NCBI RefSeq assembly: GCF_000716675.1
Contig: NZ_JNXT01000066.1
Location: 1 to 44,918, forward strand
Reading direction: 5' to 3'
Source of the DNA: Streptomyces alboflavus
GTDB lineage: Bacteria > Actinomycetota > Actinomycetes > Streptomycetales > Streptomycetaceae
Length of the DNA: 44,918 bases
Part shown: one piece after another, positions 31,963-40,401 of the stretch
How positions within the stretch are numbered: position 1 is the stretch's first letter
Layout of the letters: every line of letters starts with the position of its first letter
Position numbers and translations under genes: made by a program
Notes under the pieces: model-generated
The model's input: the letters and a program-made list of their open reading frames with translations, nothing else
What the model was told of the DNA's origin: nothing
The model's database searches: none

Positions 31963-34900
31963 CGCGAGTCAGCGTCATCCGCGGTCTCGACGCGGCGCAG
32001 CAGTTGTGTCTGGAGTGCGCGCGCCGCGGGGCTCTTCGGAACTTCTCGGAGGACGTACTCGATCGGTTCGCTGCGGAAGTACGGATTGTCCTCCCGCATC
32101 AGGAGGGTGATCCACTCCAGCCGGGGCAGGGGGAGCCGCTCGTCGTCGGAAGCCGCCTTCCATAGCCGTACGACCGCATTGTGCAAAGGGTTGAGGAGAT
32201 ACCATCGCCGCTCGTCCGGGTCGGAGATGTCCTGCTTAGCGCATCGGTCCACACACTTCAGCACTTGGGGTGCCCGGGCGGGATCGCGAGCGTGCTCCAA
32301 CAGCACGTACAGAGCGGCGGACAGGGCGCGGGGAGGGAAATCGTGGTCCAGGCACTCGAACGCGAGGGCCGCTGGCAGCCATTCGAAGTACGCGATCGCG
32401 CGGGGGTCGAGATCCCGGCCGCGAGCTGCCGACCGGCGCTGCAGTATGTCGGCGCTCCGGGCGGAATCCGGAGTGCACACGGCCAGCAGTACGATCGCCA
32501 TGTCGCGCACATGGTCGTCCTGAGACCGCTCCAGTGACCGGAGCACCGGCAGCCATCCCAGCCCCTCGCCGGTGGAGATACGGCTCGTCATGGTGAGGAC
32601 ACACTGCAGCACAGCACGCTGGTGCCTCGCGTCCTGGACCGCCCAGGTGCGAAGGATCGGAAGCATCAGATCAGCGCGGTGTCCCGTGAACATTCGCAGC
32701 ACGGACAACCCTGAGTCGTCGCCCCGCTCGAACAGTGCGGTGGCCAGGGACTCCGGAGACAGGTCGAGATGGGCGAGGAGGAGCGCACCCGTGGCGTCCG
32801 CGACGGTGGCTTCACCAGGCTCGAGCCGGCCCTCGAAGCTTGCCCTACGCAGAATGTGACCGTCATCCAGCCACTGTGCCAGCCGGATCAGCAACTCGGG
32901 CTGCGCCCGCAGCGTCGCGGCGAGCGGCTCGCTCCAATGGCTCGGTGGAAGTCCTCCCTGGCGGTTGTCCCAGTCCTTCCTCCGCCAGCCGTGATCCGTG
33001 CCCCCTCGAAGGAATTCACGGAATACATCCAGCCTTGCTTCCGGGAGGACCGCGGGGTCGGTCAGGCCCGCGAAGAAGATCTCCCTCTCGAAGGCGGTGA
33101 GCTCCCGGACGGTCGTGCAGGTGTCGAAGCCGTGCCGCAGCACCCGCAGCACACGCTCCTGGACAGCGTCCGGGTGTCGTGCCTCGGTGAAGGCGTCGAA
33201 GAGGAGACGGGTGCATCCGGCATCGCCCGAGAGGGCGGCCGACTCCACGGCGTCCAGCCAGCGTTCGGTCTGTTCGTCGGACTCCGCCGCTCGGCCTTTC
33301 TCGGATTCCCTCGCTTCCTCCGCAGAGCGGAAGAGGAGTCGCTGGGCGCTGAGCAACGGCTGGGACGCGCCTAGCAGTTGCTCAGCCGTGTCGGCCAACG
33401 AGAGGGTCCGGCTGAGGAGATACTCACCGACCCGGTCGAAGGTCATGACGTAGCCGCTGGATGTGGGCGTGAACAGATTGGCCGCCACGAGCTGTTCGGC
33501 CGTCTCGGACTGGGAGCCGAAGGCCCGGTAGAAGTCGGTGGAGGAGAAGGCCAGGTTTCCCTCCCGTTCCCGGGCGGCGGCCTCGACCACCGCCTCCAAC
33601 TGGCTCCGCACGAAGGCGGCCGACCTGCCCACCGCCCTGGCCGCTTCCGCGCACGTCTCCGTGACGTACCGGTCCAGGAGCGTGGGGAGGTCGAGATGGG
33701 CCGTGCCGTCCGCCCCAGAGGAGGCCAGGAGGCGCAGCACCAGTGGATGCCGTGACATCGGGCCCAAACCGTCGATCGCCGTGGCGGGAAGGGATGGTGG
33801 AAGCCGGTAGGCGTGGCAGGCCGCCTCGAATTCCTCCTTGTCGAAGTCGCCTACGTCGATGACGTTTGAGGCACTCGGTGACCCCGGGTCGTCGCCCAGC
33901 AGGTGGCTGACCGTGTCCCAGGAGTCGCGCCGTGTGGAGCACACCAGCGTCGCCCCGGTCAGGTGGGCCCAGTCGAGACTCCGGCGCCACCATGCAGTGT
34001 GAATGGAACCGAGTAGGTAGTGCGCCTCGTTGAGGCCGTCCAGCAGCACGGTCAGTGGGGCGGCTCCGGCGACTGCGTCGGCCGACAGGCTCGGCGGGGC
34101 CAGCTCGCCCGCCGCCTCGTCCAGTTCAGCGGACACCAGCTCGCCCACGTCACGCTGACCCGGCGTGATATCCGCACCGCGGACCAGGACGAGACTCTGA
34201 CCGGGCTCGGCCGTCGACGCGAGGTGCGCGAACAGTGTCGACTTGCCGGACCCGGAGGGGCCGATCACGGCGATCACCTGTCGGCGGGTGTGGAGCGCGG
34301 CATTCAGCCGTGCCAGGGCGGTGCGCCGTGGGACGAAGCGATCGGGCAGATACACCGAGCTCCTGGTGTAGACGGCGACCTTGAGGGCCCGCTGTCGGGC
34401 ACAGAGATTCAGCGCACCCGGACCGTTGAGCTGGGAGCCGTAGCGAGGTACCGACTCCGCCGACCGCCGCAGCACCTCGTCGAGTTCCGAGTCCGCACCG
34501 GACGGTTCGAGGAGTACGGCGAATCCGGCCACGTCGGCGTCCTTCTTGAAGCGGCAGGTGATGACTCCCAGTACGGCGCCGCTCGTCACGTCGACGACCG
34601 GGGCACCGCTGAGCCCAGGGTCGTACGGATGCCCGCTGAGGGTCACCACATCCACACGGTACGCACGCGATCCCGGGCGGGCGGGTCCGTCGTACGAGAC
34701 CTGCAAACGGTTCCCCACCCGGCCGAACGTCGGCAGTACGCCGCTCACCCGCGCCGACTGATGATGGAAGCCGCCGCTCCAGTACTCAATTCCCTCCCAG
34801 CCGGTGCGACGGTCCGCGACAGAGAGGGGGGCGAGCGGGAGTTGGGGGCATCGGATGATCGCGAGATCGCGCTCGGGGTCCTGTGGGCCGGGGATGGTCG

Positions 34901-35090
34901 GCAGCAGGTCCGGGCCGCTGGCCAGTCGTACGTCGTGGACGGCGTTCACCACATGATGGCAGGTCAGGACATCGCCGTGCGCGGTGATGAGGGCCCCTGT
35001 GCCGAGTACCGCTCCGGTGCGGCCGTCGACGACTTTCACGACAGCGTGGACGGCGCGCTCGATCAAGAGGGACGACGGTGTTCCGGCCAT
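31959..35090 (-). CDS. Trypsin-STAND NTPase with helical-repeat C-terminus (conflict system)
   Basis: A 1043-residue protein. The N-terminal trypsin-like serine protease holds the complete triad: His46 (VLTCHHVV), Asp75 (ERDLAIIR) and Ser161 (DPGLSGAPVVD). A STAND/NACHT-like NTPase follows, with YLPDRFVPRR, Walker A GPSGSGKST at 277-285 and Walker B TVLLDGLNEA (Asp351, Glu355). It continues with RHPLVLRLLASSG and YVMTFDRVGEYLLSRTL, then about 450 residues of HEAT/TPR-like helices. No signal peptide. The likely mode is that the repeat domain senses a trigger, the NTPase oligomerises and the protease cuts a target; this is inferred from STAND biology. It follows a Trypco1 gene by 23 bp and overlaps a small third gene. 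Intact. Confidence 0.93.
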   Translation of the reverse strand: MAGTPSSLLIERAVHAVVKVVDGRTGAVLGTGALITAHGDVLTCHHVVNAVHDVRLASGPDLLPTIPGPQDPERDLAIIRCPQLPLAPLSVADRRTGWEGIEYWSGGFHHQSARVSGVLPTFGRVGNRLQVSYDGPARPGSRAYRVDVVTLSGHPYDPGLSGAPVVDVTSGAVLGVITCRFKKDADVAGFAVLLEPSGADSELDEVLRRSAESVPRYGSQLNGPGALNLCARQRALKVAVYTRSSVYLPDRFVPRRTALARLNAALHTRRQVIAVIGPSGSGKSTLFAHLASTAEPGQSLVLVRGADITPGQRDVGELVSAELDEAAGELAPPSLSADAVAGAAPLTVLLDGLNEAHYLLGSIHTAWWRRSLDWAHLTGATLVCSTRRDSWDTVSHLLGDDPGSPSASNVIDVGDFDKEEFEAACHAYRLPPSLPATAIDGLGPMSRHPLVLRLLASSGADGTAHLDLPTLLDRYVTETCAEAARAVGRSAAFVRSQLEAVVEAAAREREGNLAFSSTDFYRAFGSQSETAEQLVAANLFTPTSSGYVMTFDRVGEYLLSRTLSLADTAEQLLGASQPLLSAQRLLFRSAEEARESEKGRAAESDEQTERWLDAVESAALSGDAGCTRLLFDAFTEARHPDAVQERVLRVLRHGFDTCTTVRELTAFEREIFFAGLTDPAVLPEARLDVFREFLRGGTDHGWRRKDWDNRQGGLPPSHWSEPLAATLRAQPELLIRLAQWLDDGHILRRASFEGRLEPGEATVADATGALLLAHLDLSPESLATALFERGDDSGLSVLRMFTGHRADLMLPILRTWAVQDARHQRAVLQCVLTMTSRISTGEGLGWLPVLRSLERSQDDHVRDMAIVLLAVCTPDSARSADILQRRSAARGRDLDPRAIAYFEWLPAALAFECLDHDFPPRALSAALYVLLEHARDPARAPQVLKCVDRCAKQDISDPDERRWYLLNPLHNAVVRLWKAASDDERLPLPRLEWITLLMREDNPYFRSEPIEYVLREVPKSPAARALQTQLLRRVETADDADSR

Positions 35091-35113
35091 GGCCAGGCCC
35101 TTCTCCGGCGGAT

Positions 35114-35434
35114 CTAGTCGGACGCCTGCTTCCGTTCGAAGGTGAGTGCCACACGGAGGACGCCGGTAGCGGAGCCGCTGGCGATGTAGAGGTCACCGGA
35201 CGCCGACATCTCCAGGGAGAATTCCAGCTCGGCGGAGGCGGCGGGAGTCTGTTCCACTGCCGCGGAGAATGAGCGGGCAAGCTTTCCGATCACCGAAAGG
35301 ACTCCATCGAGTCTTTGCTCTGCGGTGTTGATGACACGGTCCGCGACCCCTGTGGCGACGACATCGTCTCCAGGATCACGGACCTCGAAGGAAATGACGC
35401 TTGTTCCGGAATCAACTTCGCCGATTGAGGTCAT
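35114..35434 (-). CDS. Trypco1 (trypsin-co-occurring domain 1) protein
   Basis: A 106-residue single-domain protein: VISFEVRDPGDDVVATGVAD, EQRLDGVLSVIGKLARSFS, ELEFSLEMSASGDLYIASGS and GVLRVALTFER. This is the Trypco1 pattern of a beta hairpin, a central helix, then VEVEFGLKLSAEAG-like and ANFxVTLxW-like strands. The domain is named for lying beside trypsin-type proteases in predicted NTP-dependent conflict systems, which is what is seen here. Its biochemical role is unknown; it may regulate the protease or carry the signal. The ATG at 35434 has GAGG 5 bp upstream; a GTG at 35440 is also possible. First intact gene of the operon. Confidence 0.85.
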   Translation of the reverse strand: MTSIGEVDSGTSVISFEVRDPGDDVVATGVADRVINTAEQRLDGVLSVIGKLARSFSAAVEQTPAASAELEFSLEMSASGDLYIASGSATGVLRVALTFERKQASD

Positions 35435-35504
35435 GGGCACCTCGCTCCTCTGTGTCTCCAGCCTGGCTCGGTTTTACCAACAAAGCGGCGCGCGGTGAAC
35501 AGGG

Positions 35505-35800
35505 TTACGGAATTTCCAGTTTCCCTTCGCCGGGGTCCACCAGCAACTCGACGCCTTGTCCAGACGGAGCGTCAACTGCCCGCTTGTTTGCTGGTCCTTT
35601 TCCCTTCCCCAACTTGCTGATCCGGTACTGACGCAGCCGCAGCCGCTCCTTGCTCGCCGGTCTCGTCTCGGAGGTGGACGTCCTCCCAGGTCCCCCGGCG
35701 CGTATCCGCGGGGGCGGTGCCCACCTCGCCCCGGGTCCGCATCGTGGCGGCCAGTTCGCCGCGCAGATCGGCGAGTTCGACGATGCGCCGTTCGCCCTGA
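35505..35800 (-). pseudogene. C-terminal remnant upstream of the Trypco1 operon
   Basis: Minus-strand coding-like sequence in two frames: RRIVELADLRGELAATMRTR ... TWEDVHLRDETGEQ, then, after a shift, RQYRISKLGKGKGPANKRAV and GQGVELLVDPGEGKLEIP with TAA at 35505. It ends 70 bp before Trypco1 on the same strand, so it may be the tail of a gene that once led this operon, cut by the ISL3 fragment. I do not recognise the family. The first frame could partly be a shadow of the ISL3 piece. Confidence 0.4.
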
Positions 35801-35847
35801 CGCGCCGGCACCGCCACCCCCGAACCAACGCGGCCAATCCCCAGCCC

Positions 35848-36205
35848 TCGCCGCATCACCACCTGGGTCATGCGCCACCCCGACACCCTGACCGACCGCC
35901 AGCGCGACCAGCTCAACCGCATCTTGGAGGCCTGCCCTGACCTGGCCACCGCCTGTGACCTCGCCCACGAGTTCAGCACCATCGCCCGCGAACCGCGAGA
36001 CCAGGACCTCACCCACTGGATAACGCGTGCCCTCGGCCAAGGGCCACCGCCGGTCCAGGGCTTCGCCGCGTTCCTCCAAAACGACTGGGACGCCGTCGTC
36101 AACGGCCTCACCCTGCCCTGGAGCTCCGGCGCCGTCGAAGGCCAACTCACACGTATCGAGCTGATCAAGCGCGGGCCTCATTTGCTCGCCTGCGGACGCT
36201 GGTCC
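35848..36205 (+). mobile_element. ISL3-family transposase C-terminal fragment
   Basis: RRITTWVMRHPDTLTDRQRD, QLNRILEACPDLATACDLAH, FSTIAREPRDQDLTHWI, VQGFAAFLQNDWDAVVNGLT and LPWSSGAVEGQLTRIELIKR match the C-terminal end of ISL3 transposases, where SSGxVEGxxNRIKxxKRxMxGRA is conserved. The final GRAxFxLLRKRVL is degenerate, and the N-terminal zinc-finger and DDE parts are missing. It lies between the operon relic and the SUKH gene. Confidence 0.8.
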
Positions 36206-36225
36206 TCGCTCAGCCGCCGTCAGCG

Positions 36226-37008
36226 TCAGAACGGCAGAACCCACTCGCGCTCGTCGACCGCCTTGGTGACCGCCGGCACTGCGGGCGACCAGGCTCCGGG
36301 AATGGCCTCAACCGCACGTTGGACATCAGCCGTCGTCCTGCCGGTCACGACCAGATCCATCCCCTCCAAGCCGGGCTCCAAGCAGAGCAGCAGACCAGAG
36401 GCAGAGAACCAACGAACGAGCTGCCCCATTGGCTCGAACCACGCCGGATACAGCGGCATAGCAACCGGAGCGAACTTCTCCTCCAGGCAGGCAACCGCCT
36501 CGGGCGTTGCCTGACAGGTACGGCTCTCGGTCCAGCTGGCCATGGCGGCTTCGCTCAGGACGGTCTCCACGCAGGCCAGCGACAGGCGGTCCAGGAAGTG
36601 AAGGCGGCTGGAAGCAGGCAGGCGATCAGCGAACAGGGCGACCGGCGGGTCCTCACGGGAAAGGTCGGAGAGGGCCACACCCCACCCGGCGCAGCCCTGA
36701 TTCTCGCTGCGGAACAGCAGCAGTTCGCCGGAAGGGTCGAGCAGCAGTTCATCAGGCTCCAGCAACGGATTCTGCTGGGCGACCAGGTCACGCCGTCGAC
36801 CGAACAACGCATACGCTTCCTTGAGAGCGGCTGGGAGGCGGAGGTCGAGGCGGTCCTCAGCCCGCTGCACATCAGCCGGTGAGAACCCATCGGTCGGCGA
36901 CAACGGAGTGGACCAGACGGCAGCAAACCCCTGGATGAATGCCCATGCATCCGCCCGTGTCGCGCATTCACCGGCCAGTGCCTCAGCTACGTCGAACCTG
37001 TCAGCCAT
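36226..37008 (-). CDS. SMI1/KNR4 (SUKH) family protein
   Basis: A 260-residue protein. PTDGFSPADVQRAEDRLDLR, LPAALKEAYALFGRR and LLEPDELLLDPSGELLLFRS are the SUKH core, where LPxxLKxFY and the acidic stretch are characteristic. ENQGCAGWGVALSDL, GQLVRWFSASGLLLCLEPGL and REWVLPF follow. SUKH proteins commonly act as immunity proteins for bacterial toxins; no toxin gene is present beside it, so it may be an orphan immunity gene. The ATG at 37008 is the natural start. It is flanked by IS relics on both sides. Confidence 0.88.
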   Translation of the reverse strand: MADRFDVAEALAGECATRADAWAFIQGFAAVWSTPLSPTDGFSPADVQRAEDRLDLRLPAALKEAYALFGRRRDLVAQQNPLLEPDELLLDPSGELLLFRSENQGCAGWGVALSDLSREDPPVALFADRLPASSRLHFLDRLSLACVETVLSEAAMASWTESRTCQATPEAVACLEEKFAPVAMPLYPAWFEPMGQLVRWFSASGLLLCLEPGLEGMDLVVTGRTTADVQRAVEAIPGAWSPAVPAVTKAVDEREWVLPF

Positions 37009-37159
37009 GCCGCTGACCCTACGCGGCCACCACCCCTATGTCGGACGGCACCGTGATCGTCACGAAATATCCGCCACAGCCTTGAACTTCCTCACCCTGC
37101 GCTCGGGGGTGGGACAGACCTGCTCACCTTGGCTCCTCACCTGAAAGCCGCCGATATGG

Positions 37160-37375
37160 TGCTGGGCACATCAGGTGATGCTTGCATTCCGTCCTGCCCC
37201 GGTCGACGGGACTTCGTCCGGTCCTGGCTCGCCCTTCAACGCGGGGGCGGGAGAGCCGTCGACCGCGTCCCGGGGGAAGTCCGGGGCTTTCGCGCTGCGG
37301 AGCTCGGCGAGAAGGACCTCGTGCAGCCGGGGCCACACTCCCGCGTCGGCCCACTCGGACCACGCCAAGCGGCGT
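37160..37375 (-). mobile_element. IS5-family transposase internal fragment
   Basis: SEWADAGVWPRLHEVLLAEL, APDFPRDAVDGSPAPALKGE and, in the next frame, RTGRSPVDRGRTECKHHLM correspond to AGVWxRLHxxLL, AAVDGSHVRALKGGPKTGPSPVDR and GSKHH in IS5-type transposases. A one-base shift separates the two parts. Neither end of the element is recognisable. Confidence 0.75.
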
Positions 37376-37508
37376 CAGCAGGTCATGCCGGAGCCGACAC
37401 CGAGTCCTGCGGCAGGTGCTCCCGGACGATCTTGGTGTGGAGCGCGAGCGGGATGCCGTGGAACATCATCCGGTTCGGAGTGGTCCGACGACCTCGGAGA
37501 TTACTTCG

Positions 37509-38996
37509 TCAGGGTTTCTCAGGCGTCCTGGCCATGGCCGCGACCAGCGCTGCCAGGAGCAGGACGCCCGCCGACCACCAGGCCGCGACGGTGAAGCCGT
37601 GCACCATACCCGCCCCCAGCTCCCGGCTCGGGGACGGGTGGGCGTCGATGTGGCGGGTGGCGGCGGACGACGCGATCGTGTTCAGCAGGACGGTGCCCAG
37701 GGAGCCGCCGATCTGCTGGAAGGTGGAGACGGTCGCAGACGTCACTCCGGCGTCCTTCGGGGCGACCCCAGCGGTTGCCGTCGCGTAGACCGGCATGAAC
37801 GTCAGTCCCATGCCCAGGCCGAGCAGTACCAGCGCGGGCAGCACCCCGGTGGTGTAGGCGGAGTTCATGCTCAGGCGGGTCAGGAGCAGCATGCCGACGG
37901 CCGCGAGGAGCATGCCGGGGGCCATCAGGTTACGGGGGGCGGTGTGGGGCAGGAGCCGGGCGGCGATCTGCGTCGCACCGATGACGATCGTGATGGACAT
38001 CGGCAGGAACGCCAGTCCGGTCCGTGCGGGTGAGTAGTCGAGGATGGTCTGGAGGTAGTAGGTCAGGAACAGGAAGGCGCCGAACATGGCGACGGTGGCC
38101 AGGCCCATCGTCGCGAGCGCCGCCGCACGGGTTCTGTCCCTGACGATGTGCAGCGGCAGCATCGGATGCTTGGCGTGGGACTGCCACCACACGAAGACGG
38201 CGAGCAGGACCACACCGGCCGCGAACAGGGTCAGGACCAACGGGTCGGCCCAGCCGGCGGATTCGGCGTCGTTGGAGCCGTACACGATCGCCACGAGCCC
38301 GCCGGAGGCGAGCAGCGCGCCCGGGACGTCGAGGCGCACCCCGCGCCGGCCGGGGCTGTCCTCGAGGAGGACCAGCGCACCGCCGAGGGCGGCCAGCGCG
38401 ATGGGGACGTTGACGTACAGGCACCAGCGCCAGGTCGTGTACTCGGTGAGCAGGCCGCCCACCAGCAGCCCGATGGCGCTGCCGCCTCCGGCGAGCGCGC
38501 CGTAGATTCCGAACGCTCTGCCGCGCTCGGCGGGGTCGGTGAACGTCGTCGTCAGCAGTGACAGTGCGGAGGGGGCCAGGACGGCCGCGCAGGCCCCTTG
38601 CAATGCCCGCGCCGCGAACAGCGTCCCGGGGCCGTCGGCCGCGCCGCCGAGCGCGGAGGCGGCGGCGAATCCGACCAGGCCGATCATGAAGGTGCGTTTG
38701 CGGCCGGCCAGGTCGGCGATCCGGCCGCCGAGGAGGAGCAGGCCGCCGAAGGCCAGGGAGTATGCGGTGATCACCCACTGCCGGTTCGCATCCGACATGC
38801 CCAGTCCGTTCTGGACGGAGGGCAGGGCGATGTTCACGATCGTGCCGTCGAGAATCACCATGAGCTGGGCGCCTGCGATGACGGCGAGGGCCCACCACCG
38901 CTTCGGATCGGGCAACTCGGCCGCGTTCGCGGTGGTGTGGGGGACCGGCGTGGGCACGGTGTCCCCGGGGGAGGACTTCTTGGTCAAGGCGATCAC
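37509..38996 (-). CDS. DHA2-family (EmrB/QacA) MFS drug exporter
   Basis: A 495-residue, 14-TM transporter. Motifs include LDGTIVNIALPSVQ (motif D1 of 14-TM pumps), GGRIADLAGRKRTFMIG (motif A), ALQGACAAVLAPSALSLL, and GPSAIGLLVGG-like GGGSAIGLLVGGLLTEY (motif C, antiporter signature). YVNVPIALAALGG follows. It should exchange protons for a toxic compound at the cell membrane. The start is GTG at 38996. No TetR or MarR gene adjoins it, but nested inverted repeats lie just before the start. Intact, and probably not part of a larger operon. Confidence 0.95.
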   Translation of the reverse strand: MIALTKKSSPGDTVPTPVPHTTANAAELPDPKRWWALAVIAGAQLMVILDGTIVNIALPSVQNGLGMSDANRQWVITAYSLAFGGLLLLGGRIADLAGRKRTFMIGLVGFAAASALGGAADGPGTLFAARALQGACAAVLAPSALSLLTTTFTDPAERGRAFGIYGALAGGGSAIGLLVGGLLTEYTTWRWCLYVNVPIALAALGGALVLLEDSPGRRGVRLDVPGALLASGGLVAIVYGSNDAESAGWADPLVLTLFAAGVVLLAVFVWWQSHAKHPMLPLHIVRDRTRAAALATMGLATVAMFGAFLFLTYYLQTILDYSPARTGLAFLPMSITIVIGATQIAARLLPHTAPRNLMAPGMLLAAVGMLLLTRLSMNSAYTTGVLPALVLLGLGMGLTFMPVYATATAGVAPKDAGVTSATVSTFQQIGGSLGTVLLNTIASSAATRHIDAHPSPSRELGAGMVHGFTVAAWWSAGVLLLAALVAAMARTPEKP

Positions 38997-39000
38997 ATTC

Positions 39001-39054
39001 TGTGTCGGAGGTGTAGGAGCAGACGCGCGGTCCTACACCCCGGGACGCGACACA
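39001..39054 (-). promoter_or_regulatory. Nested inverted repeats before the MFS gene (putative operator)
   Basis: GGTGTAGGA (39010-39018) and TCCTACACC (39031-39039) form a perfect 9-bp inverted repeat with a 12-bp spacer. Outside them TGTGTCG (39001-39007) and CGACACA (39048-39054) form a second, 7-bp pair. They start 5 bp upstream of the GTG on the minus strand, where a repressor could block transcription or the hairpin could act on the leader. Confidence 0.6.
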
Positions 39055-39513
39055 AGGGATCGCGAGAGCAGCGGACACCACCATGAGGTGCCGCAAGGGG
39101 GGGTGAGTCCTACCGCGCGCCGAACGGGGGCACACGGCCGGGGGCAACTATGGCCGCAACACTCGTTGTCCAGTTCCAGTCCATGTTTCCCACCTCCTCC
39201 CGGCCGGGCACGCGGTACGCATCGACGCCGAACGCGCCGAAAGCTGCGGCAGGGGCCCCGCCGCACATGACCTCCGACAGACTAGGTCAGCCGGCCGGGG
39301 ACGCAAACGGAATTACCCGGCGCCTGGGTACGAGCCTCCTCACGCTTCGACAAGCAAAGATCGCGCCGTGCCCAGCCGAGAAGGCCGCGGCCGGCTGATA
39401 TCCGAGCAGGCTCCAGGCATGTCAGTGCGTGATGCCCGGAGCCGCTCCACCGGCCGCCGGTTCACCGGAGAAGCGGCAGCTCAAGCATCAACGCACGCCC
39501 CCTGCGTCAGCCT
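39055..39513. other. 459-bp gap without a supported gene
   Basis: I see no coding frame with family similarity. The left side presumably holds the MFS promoter. The rest follows the end of a truncated epimerase gene and may be degraded sequence. Confidence 0.4.
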
Positions 39514-40190
39514 TCAGTCCTTCAACAGCTTGTCGCGCACCGGCATCCAGTCCAGAGCGGACCGGATGCCGTCCTCCAGGGACAGCTTCGGTGTCCACCC
39601 CAGCAGCTCGGCTGCCCGGTCGCTCTTCGTGTAGCTCCCGGTGACGTCACCGGGCCGTCGATCGGTGTCGATGGTTACCAGGGGCGTGCTGACGACGTCG
39701 TTGAACGCGGCGCACAACTCCCGAACCGTGGTTCCCGAACCGGTGCCCAAGTTGATCGCGATCGAGCGCTTCGTCCCCACGAGGATGGAGTCAAAACGCT
39801 CGATCGCTGCGATGTGGGCCGCGGTGAGATCCCAGACATGCACGTAGTCCCGGATGCCCGAACCATCGCGTGTCAGGCCGTCCGTCCCCGTTACCGGGAA
39901 CGGACGGCCTTCCTCGTGTGCCTGGATGAGCACACCCAGGGTATGACTGGGCCGCTTGAGCTGGAGCCCGGTACGCAGCTTCGGGTCGGCCCCGATCGGG
40001 TTGAAATATCGCAGAGACAAAACGCGCGGCCCCACCACGGCAATGTCGGCGAACATCTCCTCACACACGGCCTTGGTCCGCGCGTAGGGGCTCTGCGGCG
40101 CCAGCGGCGAGTCCTCGTCGACTCCGGAGGTGCAGCTTGGGCTGCTGACGGGCGATGAGGCGCATGAGGCATACAAGAGCCGAGGCCTGA
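39514..40190 (-). pseudogene. galE: UDP-glucose 4-epimerase (GalE), N-terminally truncated
   Basis: The C-terminal two thirds of GalE. LLYASCASSPV stands where the SSS/A-T-VYG segment belongs, then VDEDSPLAPQSPYARTK with the catalytic YxxxK, and SLRYFNPIGAD. SHTLGVLIQ, GTDGLTRDGSGIRDYVHVWD and INLGTGSGTTVREL follow, with a normal end. The NAD-binding Rossmann first half (GxxGxxG) is missing, and no upstream frame supplies it. It cannot bind NAD as usual, so I take it as a truncated pseudogene; the exact left limit of the missing part is near 40190. A partner gene is not visible. Confidence 0.85.
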
Positions 40191-40371
40191 AAGTCGGTTG
40201 CAACCAGTCGTGTGCCCTACGTTGGATGGAACCTGCTGGGTGCTCGGAGCGCTCCGCATGACGCGTGAACTCAGGCGTCTGGACACACATGACCTGCTCT
40301 GTGCGTGTAGACATGTGCTGATCCCACCACTGCGCAGAACACTCGATCAAACAACCCTGCACCCCGCCAGA

Positions 40372-40388
40372 CACAACCATTGGTTGTG
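40372..40388. promoter_or_regulatory. 17-bp perfect palindrome
   Basis: CACAACC-ATT-GGTTGTG is a perfect inverted repeat with a 3-base centre, 13 bp beyond the stop of the LysR gene. It could be an operator of a lost gene, or a weak terminator for the regulator. Confidence 0.45.
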
Positions 40389-40401
40389 CGCATCCTGTAC
40401 G

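Noticed and set aside
34020..35117. Long plus-strand frame opposite the trypsin-STAND gene
   Set aside because: It is an antisense shadow with Arg/Gly/His-rich low-similarity translation; the minus-strand frame carries complete protease and NTPase motifs.
36206..36514. C-terminal continuation of the ISL3 frame past 36205
   Set aside because: Beyond GPHLLACGRW the plus frame only shadows the minus-strand SUKH gene.
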